A DNA stretch of 64,000 nt from Paraburkholderia sp. (GCA_004322045.1 SCRN01000025.1:124001-188000), one strand, 5' to 3'. Numbered from the stretch's first letter, positions 38,572 to 47,164 are shown. Numbers and translations are program-made. The notes: generated by a model from the sequence alone, not told the origin.

Positions 38572-39984
38572 TTATTGGATCCCGCGATGTGTCACCGCGA
38601 ATTTCTTCGTCGGGCTAACTTGCATCATGAGTCCCATCATTTCGCCGATTGAATGGTTCTGCAGGTCCATGACCAGCTCGACGATCTCGTCCCGCAGGCT
38701 TTGCGCGGCGTATGGCTCGCTGAGCCAATGGAATTTCTCGATCGTTCGCTCGACAGTCAGCGGGTTGTCGAGTCCGCCTTCGAAGCCGACGTGCTCCTTC
38801 GAGAGCACTTTCCCGTCCTTGAGCCGGATTGACACGCGCGTGTTGAGCGCCTCGGGATATTGCGCACTGAACGCCTCGTCGGGGCGTACCGTCACGCGCG
38901 CGAGCAACGCTTGAGCGTCGTCGGCGCGGATGCGTTCGGGCTCTAACTGCTCCGGGCCGACGACGTCGTCCAGCAACGCGGCCGCGATCAAATATTTGAG
39001 GTTGTAATCGGCCTGTTCCTTCGTTTGCGGTGCATCTTTCGGCCCAAAGCTGCCGCCGCCTGCAATGTCGTATCCCATCTGGAAGATGTCGCAGGTTACG
39101 GCTTCGATGTCTTCGCTGCGGATGGCATGGCTGCGCTTCAGTTCGAGCGTCGCTTCGAGAACAGGCTGCCCATGGATGAGCGAGCAATACTTCTTCATCA
39201 CCGTCTGTTGCACGACTTCCAGGCGCGGATCGTCCCAATCGACGTCGATCGGCTGCGCGAACATGCGGATCAGCCCGTTCGGGCCTTCGAAGAGGCGCAG
39301 CGGGCCGGTAAAGCCGCGTTTGGCGAGCGATGCCGAATAGACCGCGCGCATGCCCGTCACGCCCGGAGAGAACCCTTTCCACTGCGAGACGGGTTCCGAA
39401 TGGACGCAGGTGAGCGAGATATTGTCGACCGTCGCGATCGCAACCGCATGCGCGATTTGGTCGACCGACAGATCGAAGAGCTTGCCCGAGGCCGCGGCGG
39501 CGGAGACGGCAAGCTGAACCGCATGGTTGAAACCCTTCGCCATGACCGGAACGACCGCGGTGATCCGCGCTTGAATTTCATACGCGACTGCGAGCGCCAG
39601 CATGAAATCGGCGCCGCTGGCCGATACGTGTTCGGCTGCCGCGAGCACCGCGCCGAAGTTGTCGCTCGGATGACAAAGGCCGCCCGGGGACATATAGCTG
39701 TCGAGCAGGTCGACATACCGCACGAGCCCGGCGTTATAGAGCGCAGCTTGGTCGGGCGAAGTCTTGCCGCCGCCGATCAGCGAGCACGAGCCGCCCGCGC
39801 CTTTGTACTCTTCGAATTGACTGCGCAATGCTTCGAATGGCTTTCCCGGCAGCGCGGCGATCGCGCACCCTAGGCTGTCGAGAATGTTGCGTTTGAGCAG
39901 GCGTTGCGATTCGGCGGATAGATGCTCAGCGTGTGCGTCGTGCGCGAATTTTCCAATACGCTGAACGGTCGTTAGTTCATTCAT
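38572..39984 (-). CDS. MmgE/PrpD-family protein (possible dehydratase, epimerase or decarboxylase)
   Basis: The 470-residue protein belongs to the family of 2-methylcitrate dehydratase (PrpD), cis-aconitate decarboxylase and iminodisuccinate epimerase. The helical domain starts with ILDSLGCAIAAL, and the conserved SDNFGAVLAAAEHVSASG, KGFSPGVTGMRAVYSA and KYCSLIHGQP regions are present. It is the first gene of the operon mmgE-caaD1-caaD2 and so should feed or protect the CaaD substrate. The exact reaction cannot be told; it is not a full-length match to the methylcitrate PrpD I know, and no prpB or prpC is near. Confidence 0.88.
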   Translation of the reverse strand: MNELTTVQRIGKFAHDAHAEHLSAESQRLLKRNILDSLGCAIAALPGKPFEALRSQFEEYKGAGGSCSLIGGGKTSPDQAALYNAGLVRYVDLLDSYMSPGGLCHPSDNFGAVLAAAEHVSASGADFMLALAVAYEIQARITAVVPVMAKGFNHAVQLAVSAAAASGKLFDLSVDQIAHAVAIATVDNISLTCVHSEPVSQWKGFSPGVTGMRAVYSASLAKRGFTGPLRLFEGPNGLIRMFAQPIDVDWDDPRLEVVQQTVMKKYCSLIHGQPVLEATLELKRSHAIRSEDIEAVTCDIFQMGYDIAGGGSFGPKDAPQTKEQADYNLKYLIAAALLDDVVGPEQLEPERIRADDAQALLARVTVRPDEAFSAQYPEALNTRVSIRLKDGKVLSKEHVGFEGGLDNPLTVERTIEKFHWLSEPYAAQSLRDEIVELVMDLQNHSIGEMMGLMMQVSPTKKFAVTHRGIQ

Positions 39985-40120
39985 CTGCGTTGTCTCCGGT
40001 GCTTATGCGCTGGGCCGGTGGCAATAGCAATGAACCGCATCGTGTTCACAGCAGCGCCCGCCCCTCGTGTTGCATACCTTCGCACCGTTGCATCCGGACA
40101 TCAAACGAATGTTTCCGATA

Positions 40121-40146
40121 GGGGTATCAGTCGGTTTGATATCCCC
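40121..40146. promoter_or_regulatory. LysR-type operator upstream of the MmgE/CaaD operon
   Basis: The inverted repeat TATCA-N7-TGATA (40125-40141), extended outward by GGGG and CCCC, contains ATC-N9-GAT, the classical LysR-type box. It lies about 140 bases before the mmgE start, in the only open region of the operon. Confidence 0.55.
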
Positions 40147-40187
40147 TCGCGCGCCCGCAACCACGTCGATGGTCATACCGGCGCAAA

Positions 40188-40223
40188 TGAAAATGGCGGC
40201 GCTGCCGGATAGGCAGCGCCGCC
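40188..40223 (-). terminator. Terminator of the semialdehyde dehydrogenase gene
   Basis: A perfect 12-bp stem GGCGGCGCTGCC-GGATA-GGCAGCGCCGCC (40195-40223) is followed on the minus strand by ATTTTCATTT. It lies 32 bases after the dehydrogenase stop. Confidence 0.8.
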
Positions 40224-40254
40224 ACATACGTTCAACCGAACGTGGTTGCGATCG

Positions 40255-41766
40255 TCACTTGGCGGTCGGCATCGCGAACTCCGCGCCCTTTTCGATGCTA
40301 TCAGGCCAGCGCTGCATGATCGACTTTTGCTTCGTATAGAAACGCACCCCTTCTTCGCCATAGACGTGCATGTCGCCGAACGCACTGCGCTTCCAGCCAC
40401 CGAATCCGTGCCATGCCATCGGCACGGGAATGGGCACGTTGATGCCGACCATGCCCACTTCGATACGCCGCCCGAATTCGCGCGCGATGCTGCCGTCGCG
40501 CGTATAGCAGGCGACGCCATTGCCGAACTCGTGCCGGTTGATCAAGTCGACGGCTTCCGCGAAATCTTTGACGCGCACACACGCGAGCACGGGGCCGAAG
40601 ATTTCCTCTTTGTAGATACGCATGTCGGGGGTGACGTTATCGAACAGCGTGCCGCCCGTGAAAAAGCCGCCTTCTCTTCCGGCCACTTTCAAGCCACGCC
40701 CGTCGACCACGAGCTTCGCGCCTTCCTCGATGCCGGTCGCAATGTAGCTTTCGATTCGCTCGAGCGCCTGCCGCGTGACGACCGGCCCCATCTCGGCGTC
40801 GGGCTCCATGCCGTCCTTGACGACCAGCTTGTGCGCGCGCTCGGCCAAACGCGGAACGATCTTATCGGCCACGTCGCCCACCAGCACCGCAACCGAGATC
40901 GCCATACAGCGCTCCCCGGCCGAACCATAGCCCGCGCCGATCAGCCCATCGACGGCTTGATCGAGATCTGCATCCGGCATCACGACCATATGATTCTTCG
41001 CACCGCCCAAGGCTTGGACTCGCTTGCCGAGGCGCGCGCCGGTTTCGTAGATATAGCTTGCGATGGGCGTGGAGCCGACGAAGCTGATGGCCTTGACGTC
41101 CGGATGCTCGAGCAGCGCGTCGACCACCACCTTGTCGCCTTGAACCACGTTGAACACGCCGTCGGGCAAGCCCGCTTCTTTGAGCAGCCGCGCCATGAAA
41201 AGCGATGCCGACGGATCGCGTTCGCTCGGCTTCAGAATGAACGTGTTGCCGGTGGCCAAGGCGACCGGGAACATCCAGCACGGCACCATGCAGGGGAAGT
41301 TGAACGGGGTGATGCCGGCCACGACGCCAAGCGGCTGACGAATGGTCCAGTTATCCATTCCCGTCGATACTTGGTCCGTAAAATCGCCCTTGAGCAGTTG
41401 CGGAACGCCGCATGCGAACTCGATCACGTCGATGCCGCGCGACACTTCGCCCTGGGCGTCGGAAAACACCTTCCCGTGTTCCGCCGTGATGATCGCCGCC
41501 AATTCGTCGCGGTGCTGATTCATCAGTTCGAGGAATTTGAGCATCACGCGTGCGCGCCGGATGGGAGGCGTGCTGCTCCACTTCGAGAATGCCGCCTTGG
41601 CGCTCGATACCGCCGCGTCAACGTCGCTGCGCTCGCCGAGCAGCAGCCGGCGAGGACTGTCGCCGGTTGCGGGATTGAAGATGCGCTGCGTGCGCTCGCC
41701 TTCCCCGCGCGTGCGCTCGCCGTTGATATAGTGCGTGACGTCGGCGGTATCGTTGTAGGGTTGCAT
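40255..41766 (-). CDS. mmsA: CoA-acylating (methyl)malonate-semialdehyde dehydrogenase
   Basis: The 503-residue aldehyde dehydrogenase carries the nucleophilic cysteine in the MmsA/IolA form [14 protein letters not shown], and [32 protein letters not shown]. It oxidises methylmalonate or malonate semialdehyde to propionyl-CoA or acetyl-CoA with NAD+ and CoA. In this locus malonate semialdehyde, the CaaD product, is the likely substrate. The start at 41766 follows GAGGAGC; the 19 residues upstream lack similarity. It is divergent from a LysR gene with an operator between them. Confidence 0.93.
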   Translation of the reverse strand: MQPYNDTADVTHYINGERTRGEGERTQRIFNPATGDSPRRLLLGERSDVDAAVSSAKAAFSKWSSTPPIRRARVMLKFLELMNQHRDELAAIITAEHGKVFSDAQGEVSRGIDVIEFACGVPQLLKGDFTDQVSTGMDNWTIRQPLGVVAGITPFNFPCMVPCWMFPVALATGNTFILKPSERDPSASLFMARLLKEAGLPDGVFNVVQGDKVVVDALLEHPDVKAISFVGSTPIASYIYETGARLGKRVQALGGAKNHMVVMPDADLDQAVDGLIGAGYGSAGERCMAISVAVLVGDVADKIVPRLAERAHKLVVKDGMEPDAEMGPVVTRQALERIESYIATGIEEGAKLVVDGRGLKVAGREGGFFTGGTLFDNVTPDMRIYKEEIFGPVLACVRVKDFAEAVDLINRHEFGNGVACYTRDGSIAREFGRRIEVGMVGINVPIPVPMAWHGFGGWKRSAFGDMHVYGEEGVRFYTKQKSIMQRWPDSIEKGAEFAMPTAK

Positions 41767-41846
41767 CTTTGCTCCTCGAATGGATTTGACGGTGCCTACA
41801 GTGTATGAACCCGTGGGCGCCACGGAAAGCGGCCACCGCTGAACTC

Positions 41847-41868
41847 ATTGTTTTACCTGCCGAACAAT
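41847..41868. promoter_or_regulatory. LysR-type operator between mmsA and its divergent regulator
   Basis: The inverted repeat ATTGTT-N10-AACAAT is perfect in its 6-base arms. It lies 6 bases before the regulator start codon and about 80 bases upstream of mmsA, as expected for an autoregulating LysR gene that controls its divergent neighbour. Confidence 0.55.
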
Positions 41869-41874
41869 AGGCTT

Positions 41875-42816
41875 ATGGACGCACACGACATCGAGAACCT
41901 TTGGATCCATTTGCGCTGGCTGACGGTGCTGGCCGAGCAAGGGTCGTATACGGCCGCCGCGGCCCGGCTGAACGTCAGCAAGGCGGCGATGAGTCAGCGC
42001 ATCTCCGAGTTGGAACGCGCAGCGGGCGTGCAACTCGTCAAGCGCACCACGCGCAGCATCGGCCTCACCGAGGCCGGACAGCGCCTCGTCGAAAGCACGC
42101 GCGCTCAGTACGATCAGATCGCCTCCGGATTCTCCACGGTCAGGGAGATGGCGGGCGTGGCGCGGGGGCTGATCCGCGTGACGGCGCCGGTCTCGCTCGC
42201 CCGCCAGCAGTTGATCCCGAACATGTCGGCGTTTCTTCGCGCCAATCCCGAGATCAAGGTGCAACTCGAAATGTCCGACCGGCTGGTGTCGATCTCGACC
42301 GAAGGCTACGATCTCGCGATCCGGCATAGCGAACATGTGCCGGAGACGCACGTTGCGTGGAAGCTATGCGATACGCATTCGGTCATCGTCGCCACGCGCG
42401 CCTATCTCGAGCGCCGGGGGCGGCCGCGTCACCCGTCCGACTTGCAGTCGCACGATTGTCTGTTCTATCCCCGTGCGGCTGGCCGCGGCGTATGGACGTT
42501 CGAGCCCAAGGCCGCGCAAAAGACAGCCGAGGCGCCCATTGTCGTCACCGTCGATGGATGCCTCTCGGCCAACAATAGCGAAGCATTGCGCGATGCGGCA
42601 ATCGACGACCTCGGCATCGCCCTTTTGCCCGATTTCACGGCGCAGGAGGCCGTGCGCGATGGACGGCTCGAAGTCTTGCTCGATGAATGGCGCCCGGTCG
42701 GCACGTTTGCCAGCCAGATCTACGTGATTCGCCCTTACGCGCCGCATGTCTCGCGCGCCGTCACCCTGCTGATCGCCTATCTGCGCGAAACATTCGAAAA
42801 AGGATTCGTCTTTTGA
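41875..42816 (+). CDS. LysR-family transcriptional regulator, divergent from mmsA
   Basis: The 313-residue protein has the N-terminal helix-turn-helix with YTAAAARLNVSKAAMSQRISELERAAGVQL. The effector domain (RGLIRVTAPVSLARQQLIPNMSAFL, EGYDLAIRHSE) belongs to the branch common among regulators of aromatic and acid catabolism (CrgA/DsdC-like). The ATG at 41875 is preferred over an in-frame TTG at 41848. Its position suggests that it controls mmsA. Confidence 0.88.
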   Translation: MDAHDIENLWIHLRWLTVLAEQGSYTAAAARLNVSKAAMSQRISELERAAGVQLVKRTTRSIGLTEAGQRLVESTRAQYDQIASGFSTVREMAGVARGLIRVTAPVSLARQQLIPNMSAFLRANPEIKVQLEMSDRLVSISTEGYDLAIRHSEHVPETHVAWKLCDTHSVIVATRAYLERRGRPRHPSDLQSHDCLFYPRAAGRGVWTFEPKAAQKTAEAPIVVTVDGCLSANNSEALRDAAIDDLGIALLPDFTAQEAVRDGRLEVLLDEWRPVGTFASQIYVIRPYAPHVSRAVTLLIAYLRETFEKGFVF

Positions 42817-42831
42817 CGGTGCGGGGACGCG

Positions 42832-43791
42832 TTAGTGAAGGCTCGAGTCGGCGGCGCTCAGCGCGATTGCTTCGGGCTGTGCCGGGCTGCGCATCGCATC
42901 GGGCTCGCCGTCGAGCTCCCAGGCCCATCGCTCATGCGACAGGGCGATGAACGCAGCCATCGCCGATGAGGGCAACACGTCGTTACGCCGGATGAATACC
43001 GTTTTGACGTTGGCGATTTCGGCGGGGATGCGATGGATGCTCAGGGCCGAGCGCAAATGGCAGCGCTCGATGACTGTTCGCGGCAGCAACGTCACGCCCA
43101 TGCCCGATGCCACGCACGAGAGGATGCCATCGAGCGTGCCCATCTCCATCACTTCGTTCGGGGCCAACCCGGTTTGATAGAACCAGTGCTCCAATGTCGA
43201 GCGGTAAAAGCAGCCCGTGCGAAAGACGAGCACCGTCTGCTTTGGAATAGCCCGAGACAACTCGGCAAGCGAGGTGTAGTCGCGGCTGCTGGCAAGGACG
43301 AGTTCCTCCTCGAACATCTCCTCCTGCACGAGCGCTGTGTTGCGCTGCAAACCGCCGATGAAAGCGCCGTCGAGCCGATAGTCTTCCACGGCTTTGATGA
43401 GCGCTGCCGTCGTGTCGGTCGCCAGCGATAGCCGCACGGCGGGGCATTTTTCACGGAAGCGCATCAGTAGCGAGGGCAGCCGAACCGCCGCCGTGGTTTC
43501 CATCGAGCCCAGACGCAATGGGCCAGCCGGCGCTGCGCTAGCGAGCAACGCCGATCGGCTTTCTTCAGTCAATTGAAGAATCCGCCGCGCATACCCTTGG
43601 AACGTTTGTCCGGCTAAGGTCAACACGATCCCGCTTTTCTTGCGTACGAACAATGACTGACCGAGCTCGCTTTCGAGCTCTTTGATCCGCATGGTGACGT
43701 TCGACTGAACCGTGTGGATCTTCTCGGCTGCTGCGGTGAAGCTGCCGCATTCAGCCACGGCACAGAACATCTTCAGTTGGCGCATTTCCAT
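42832..43791 (-). CDS. LysR-family transcriptional regulator, paralogue of the one at 37015
   Basis: The 319-residue regulator begins with RQLKMFCAVAECGSFTAAAEKIHTVQSNVT, a textbook LysR helix-turn-helix. It shares the GPLRLGSMETTAAVRLPSLL, YRLDGAFIGG and GVTLLPR segments with the regulator at 37015-37902, so the two are paralogues. The C-terminus is about 25 residues longer. It is convergent with the LysR gene at 41875. Control of the island is likely, but its promoter targets are not visible. Confidence 0.87.
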   Translation of the reverse strand: MEMRQLKMFCAVAECGSFTAAAEKIHTVQSNVTMRIKELESELGQSLFVRKKSGIVLTLAGQTFQGYARRILQLTEESRSALLASAAPAGPLRLGSMETTAAVRLPSLLMRFREKCPAVRLSLATDTTAALIKAVEDYRLDGAFIGGLQRNTALVQEEMFEEELVLASSRDYTSLAELSRAIPKQTVLVFRTGCFYRSTLEHWFYQTGLAPNEVMEMGTLDGILSCVASGMGVTLLPRTVIERCHLRSALSIHRIPAEIANVKTVFIRRNDVLPSSAMAAFIALSHERWAWELDGEPDAMRSPAQPEAIALSAADSSLH

Positions 43792-44131
43792 GGCTGTCCC
43801 ACGAATCATCAAAAGTGCTGACCTATGACCCATTGCATCACTCTACACAATCGCCAGGAAGCGGAATAACTGCGTAAACCCGCATGCCGCTCCGCTCTTT
43901 GGCCGGACGGTTGCAGCAATCCAGCCCGACATCGAGGAGGTGCTCCCTCCGCCATTTAATTCATTGGAGATGATTGCGTCGATCACAAATTCTCATTTGA
44001 TGCGATGACACTCGCGCTCTATTGTCCAGCCATCAGCTACGGCGAATCGACAACCGCCGCGCGCAAAGACCACATCGGCGTATCCGGTTGCGGCTTCGTT
44101 CACACGATCGGATAACTCCCTCGGAGGTGAC
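43792..44131. other. Divergent region between a LysR gene and the cytochrome b561 gene
   Basis: The 340 bases contain AT-rich stretches near 43970-44010 (ACAAATTCTCATTTGATGCG) that could carry a regulator site for the downstream operon. I cannot define a promoter or operator with confidence. Confidence 0.3.
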
Positions 44132-44737
44132 ATGCAACAAACCGCCGCATCCCATGCGCAGCGTTCCTGGCCCGGCCACCGCCGCCGAAGCGCGACGGCA
44201 CTTCGAGACAACGGCCTGCGGTTTTCCCCGGTCACCATTGCATTGCATTGGCTCGTGGCTGCATTGGTGCTGTCGATCATCGTCATCGAGTCGATCGGGT
44301 TGCTGCGGCCCGAGCCAAGCCTCGTGCGACTCGAGAATCTGCTTACAGCCCTGCTATTGCCGATCTCTGTTTATCGATTTTGGGCGCGAGTCACCTCGTA
44401 CCACCCGCTACCGCTCGGCACGCCCAATCCCGTGGAGGTGATCGTGAGCCGCTCGGTGGCGATCGGGTTGGCGCTAGCGATGGTGCTTCTTCCGATTGCG
44501 GCCTGGCTGTGCAAATCCGCTGCCGATATCGCGATCGAACTGCCAGGCGGCTATGTCATTCCTGCGCTGATGGCGCCGAGCCCGTCGGCGGCCGGTGTGT
44601 TGCGCGTCCTGTTCGATGTCGGCGGCGCCGCCTTTCTCTTGGGCCTGGCGCTTCATTTATTCGGCGCACTAAAGAATCACTTCGTGCTCAAGAACGATGT
44701 CTTGAAGCGCATGCTCGGAAAACACGTGGAGCTCTGA
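44132..44737 (+). CDS. Cytochrome b561-family membrane protein
   Basis: The 201-residue protein has four membrane helices at about residues 34-57, 66-86, 107-131 and 153-180. It starts with the family segment FSPVTIALHWLVAALVLSIIVIESIG, whose His is a heme ligand in this group, and has another His in the last helix (LGLALHLFGALKNH). It likely passes electrons between the quinone pool and a periplasmic or membrane partner. Start at 44132 with a GGAGGTG site. It lies 4 bases before the flavoprotein gene, so the two are co-expressed. Confidence 0.8.
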   Translation: MQQTAASHAQRSWPGHRRRSATALRDNGLRFSPVTIALHWLVAALVLSIIVIESIGLLRPEPSLVRLENLLTALLLPISVYRFWARVTSYHPLPLGTPNPVEVIVSRSVAIGLALAMVLLPIAAWLCKSAADIAIELPGGYVIPALMAPSPSAAGVLRVLFDVGGAAFLLGLALHLFGALKNHFVLKNDVLKRMLGKHVEL

Positions 44738-44741
44738 GACC

Positions 44742-45773
44742 ATGATCGACGCGACTCCCGACTACGCAGGCAATGCACTCACGCAAATTTGCGGCGTCAG
44801 ATACCCCATTCTGCTTGCCGGTATGGCGGCCATCTCAGGACCTAAGCTCGTCGCAGCGGTATCCAACGCCGGCGGCATGGGCACACTGGGCGGCCTGCGG
44901 TTGCCGCCCGCAATGCTACGCAAATGGATACGAGAAACGCGAGAACTGACGGATCGACCGTTCGGCGTCAACTTGGTGCCGTCGTTCGGCGGCCCGGAGG
45001 TTTTTGAAGCACAGGTACAAGTGGTTCTGCAGGAAAACGTCCGCGCGCTGTCGCTTTTCTATGCCGAAGACTACCCGGATGTCATTGCTCGCGCGAAAGA
45101 CGCAGGCATGGTCGTGATGGTGCAGGCCGGCTCACTCGCGCTTGCCAAGCTCGCGCTCCAGCGCGGAGCCGATATCGTCATTGCGCAAGGCGCCGAAAGC
45201 GGCGGGCATCTGAATAGAGGCACGATCTCGTTGTTTTCGTTGCTGCCTGCGATCGTCGAAATCGCCAACGGGCGGCCCGTCATCGGCGCCGGCGGAATTA
45301 CGAACCGCGACGACGTGGCTGCCGTGATGCGCGCCGGTGCGGCCGGCGTGCTCGTAGGCACCGCATTCGTCGCATGCGACGAGTCGAACGCGCATCCGCT
45401 GTATAAGCAGAAGATCGTCGAGGCGACGGTCGACGACACGGAGTATCGAACGGGCTACTCGTTCGGCTGGAAATACGGCACGCCGCATCGCGTCATTCCG
45501 AACCGCGATCGATGGAACCTGCTGCGGTTCGTCGGCGGCGGCGCGCGTGCGATCGACAAACCGAAAATGGCACAAAAGTTATCGCTCTACGCCGGCCAAG
45601 GCGTCGGCAAGATCACCCGCGTCATGCCGGCTGCCGCACGCATGGCGGAACTCGTGGCGGGACTGACGCACCCCAGTGCCACGACTCGTGCCCAAGCGGA
45701 CTGTGCCGCGCCGGCACGCGGCGACCATGCGATCGCGGCAGCGGCCTCTGCTGCAACGCTCCTGCGGGTGTGA
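44742..45773 (+). CDS. Nitronate monooxygenase-like FMN protein (2-nitropropane dioxygenase family)
   Basis: The 343-residue TIM-barrel protein has QICGVRYPILLAGMAAISGPKLVAAVSNAGGMGTLGG at the start and FMN-phosphate binding segments GADIVIAQGAESGGH and VIGAGGITNRDDVAAVMRAGAAGVLVGTAFV. Family members oxidise nitronates, reduce quinones, or act on enoyl compounds as FabK. The catalytic His of nitronate monooxygenases may be that in QGAESGGHLN, but I cannot decide between activities. It is coupled to the cytochrome b561 gene. The C-terminus (about 310-343) is Ala-rich and not conserved-looking. Confidence 0.83.
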   Translation: MIDATPDYAGNALTQICGVRYPILLAGMAAISGPKLVAAVSNAGGMGTLGGLRLPPAMLRKWIRETRELTDRPFGVNLVPSFGGPEVFEAQVQVVLQENVRALSLFYAEDYPDVIARAKDAGMVVMVQAGSLALAKLALQRGADIVIAQGAESGGHLNRGTISLFSLLPAIVEIANGRPVIGAGGITNRDDVAAVMRAGAAGVLVGTAFVACDESNAHPLYKQKIVEATVDDTEYRTGYSFGWKYGTPHRVIPNRDRWNLLRFVGGGARAIDKPKMAQKLSLYAGQGVGKITRVMPAAARMAELVAGLTHPSATTRAQADCAAPARGDHAIAAAASAATLLRV

Positions 45774-45778
45774 TGTCC

Positions 45779-45815
45779 GTTTCGACCTGCGAGACTTTAG
45801 GCCGAAGGTCGAAAC
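45779..45815. terminator. Convergent hairpin between the flavoprotein and VOC genes
   Basis: A 10-bp stem GTTTCGACCT/AGGTCGAAAC encloses a 17-base loop. It lies between two convergent stops and may end both transcripts, but neither side has a T tract. Confidence 0.45.
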
Positions 45816-45847
45816 AGACACCCGCTTCGTTGCTCCACGCGTTCAGG

Positions 45848-46240
45848 TCACGTTGGCTGGCGATACACAGCGCATAGCTTGTTGCCATCGGGATCGCGCA
45901 GATAGGCGAGATAGAAGCCGCCCACCTGGGGGCCGCGCCAGCCGGGCGGGTTCTCGATCGATTCGCCACCATGGGCGACACCGGCGGCATACCAGCGATC
46001 CACTTCGTCGGTCGATTGGCAAGTGAAGCCGATCGTGCCGCCGTTTGCGTGCGTAGCGAGCTGACCATCGATCGCCTCGGTAACGAAGAAGGTGGCCGTG
46101 GGTGTGCGATAAACGTAACGCGGGCGCGTGCCGTTTTTGTCGATGCGGCCTTCTCCAATACCGAGCGCGCCCAGCGCTGCATCATAAAACCGCCTCGCTT
46201 TCTCCAAGTCGTTCGAGCCGACCACTACATGACTGAACAT
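45848..46240 (-). CDS. VOC (glyoxalase/bleomycin-resistance) family protein
   Basis: The 130-residue protein has the paired beta-alpha-beta-beta-beta fold of the VOC superfamily. His4 in SHVVVGSNDLEKARRFYDAALGAL and Glu in the second half (AYLRDPDGNKLCAVY) are candidate metal ligands. VOC members include glyoxalase I, dioxygenases and epimerases; no specific reaction can be read. The start at 46240 is chosen at the family start; the frame is open 9 codons further. It is the last gene of a minus-strand group with the creatininase gene (58 bases before). Confidence 0.83.
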   Translation of the reverse strand: MFSHVVVGSNDLEKARRFYDAALGALGIGEGRIDKNGTRPRYVYRTPTATFFVTEAIDGQLATHANGGTIGFTCQSTDEVDRWYAAGVAHGGESIENPPGWRGPQVGGFYLAYLRDPDGNKLCAVYRQPT

Positions 46241-46298
46241 CGTTTGTTGACTCCTAGGAAGTAACACGCCCCACGGACCGGGGCGTGCGATTGGAACC

Positions 46299-47048
46299 TT
46301 ACTGCGACGCGTTTTCGCGGCTGAAAGCGTCCAACTCGCGAATCAGGCTTTGCGCGGCCATCGTCACCAACGCACCGCCTTTTTCTCGTGATGCCTGCGC
46401 GGGATCGGAGCCCATCCGCCCATCGGGAAAACGCGCGCGGAAGTCGAGCGCTTCGCGAACCGGGCCAGACGGTGCGATTCGCGGGGCATAGCTGGCCGTC
46501 TTGATGGTGTCGGGCAGCGCCCATTGCGTGATGGCGATCTCCGATGGTGTGGCATGCGAGCCGTGCCCCTCGGGAAACTGTTCGCGCGCGAGTTCGCCGA
46601 CGCCTTCGAGATCCCACCAGTTGCGCAGCTTCAATGCGAACCCGAGGCGGCGCTTGTTGAAACTCGCCTCGGCGTAGATTTCGGAGAACGCTGCTTCGAT
46701 CGAGGCGATGTTGCCGCCGTGGCCGTTCAAAAACAGGATCTTCTCGAAGCCGTGAACCGCCAGCGAGCGCACCCAGTCGCCGAGCGCCGCAATGAACGTC
46801 GATGGGCGCAGCGAGATCGTTCCCGCGAAACCCAGGTGATGTTGCGCCATGCCGATGTTGAAGGTCGGCGCGACGAGAATGTCCGCGCTTTGCTGTGCCT
46901 CGCGCGCGATGATCTCCGGGCAGAGCCAGTCGGTGCCTAGCAAGCCGGTCGGGCCATGCTGTTCATTGGAGCCGATCGGCACGACGATCGAGCGGCTACG
47001 TTGCAGGTATTGCTCGATTTCGGCCCATGTCGATAGATGTAAAAGCAT
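46299..47048 (-). CDS. Creatininase-family amidohydrolase
   Basis: The 249-residue protein carries the metal-binding and catalytic elements of the creatininase family: IVVPIGSNEQHGPTGLLGTDWLCPEI, HHLGFAGTISLRPSTF, FLNGHGGNIASIEAAF and GSHATPSEIAITQWA. Members hydrolyse cyclic or linear amides (creatinine, FAPy-type intermediates, mycofactocin precursor). The substrate is unknown here. The start at 47048 is the family start; an upstream in-frame ATG at 47072 is less likely. It lies between the VOC gene and the transporter on the same strand. Confidence 0.87.
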   Translation of the reverse strand: MLLHLSTWAEIEQYLQRSRSIVVPIGSNEQHGPTGLLGTDWLCPEIIAREAQQSADILVAPTFNIGMAQHHLGFAGTISLRPSTFIAALGDWVRSLAVHGFEKILFLNGHGGNIASIEAAFSEIYAEASFNKRRLGFALKLRNWWDLEGVGELAREQFPEGHGSHATPSEIAITQWALPDTIKTASYAPRIAPSGPVREALDFRARFPDGRMGSDPAQASREKGGALVTMAAQSLIRELDAFSRENASQ

Positions 47049-47164
47049 TTCGTTCTCTCTCTTTCGCCGCATGCTGTCTGAACGCGGCGCATTGGGTTAT
47101 CTACGATTCTCCGGTCCGCCGGTGAAAGCGATGGCGACCCTCGGAAAGTTTTCTGTTTCCGGTT

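Noticed and set aside
39025..41808. Long plus-strand open frames opposite mmgE and mmsA
   Set aside because: The minus-strand frames carry clear family motifs and ribosome sites; the plus-strand ones are shadows.
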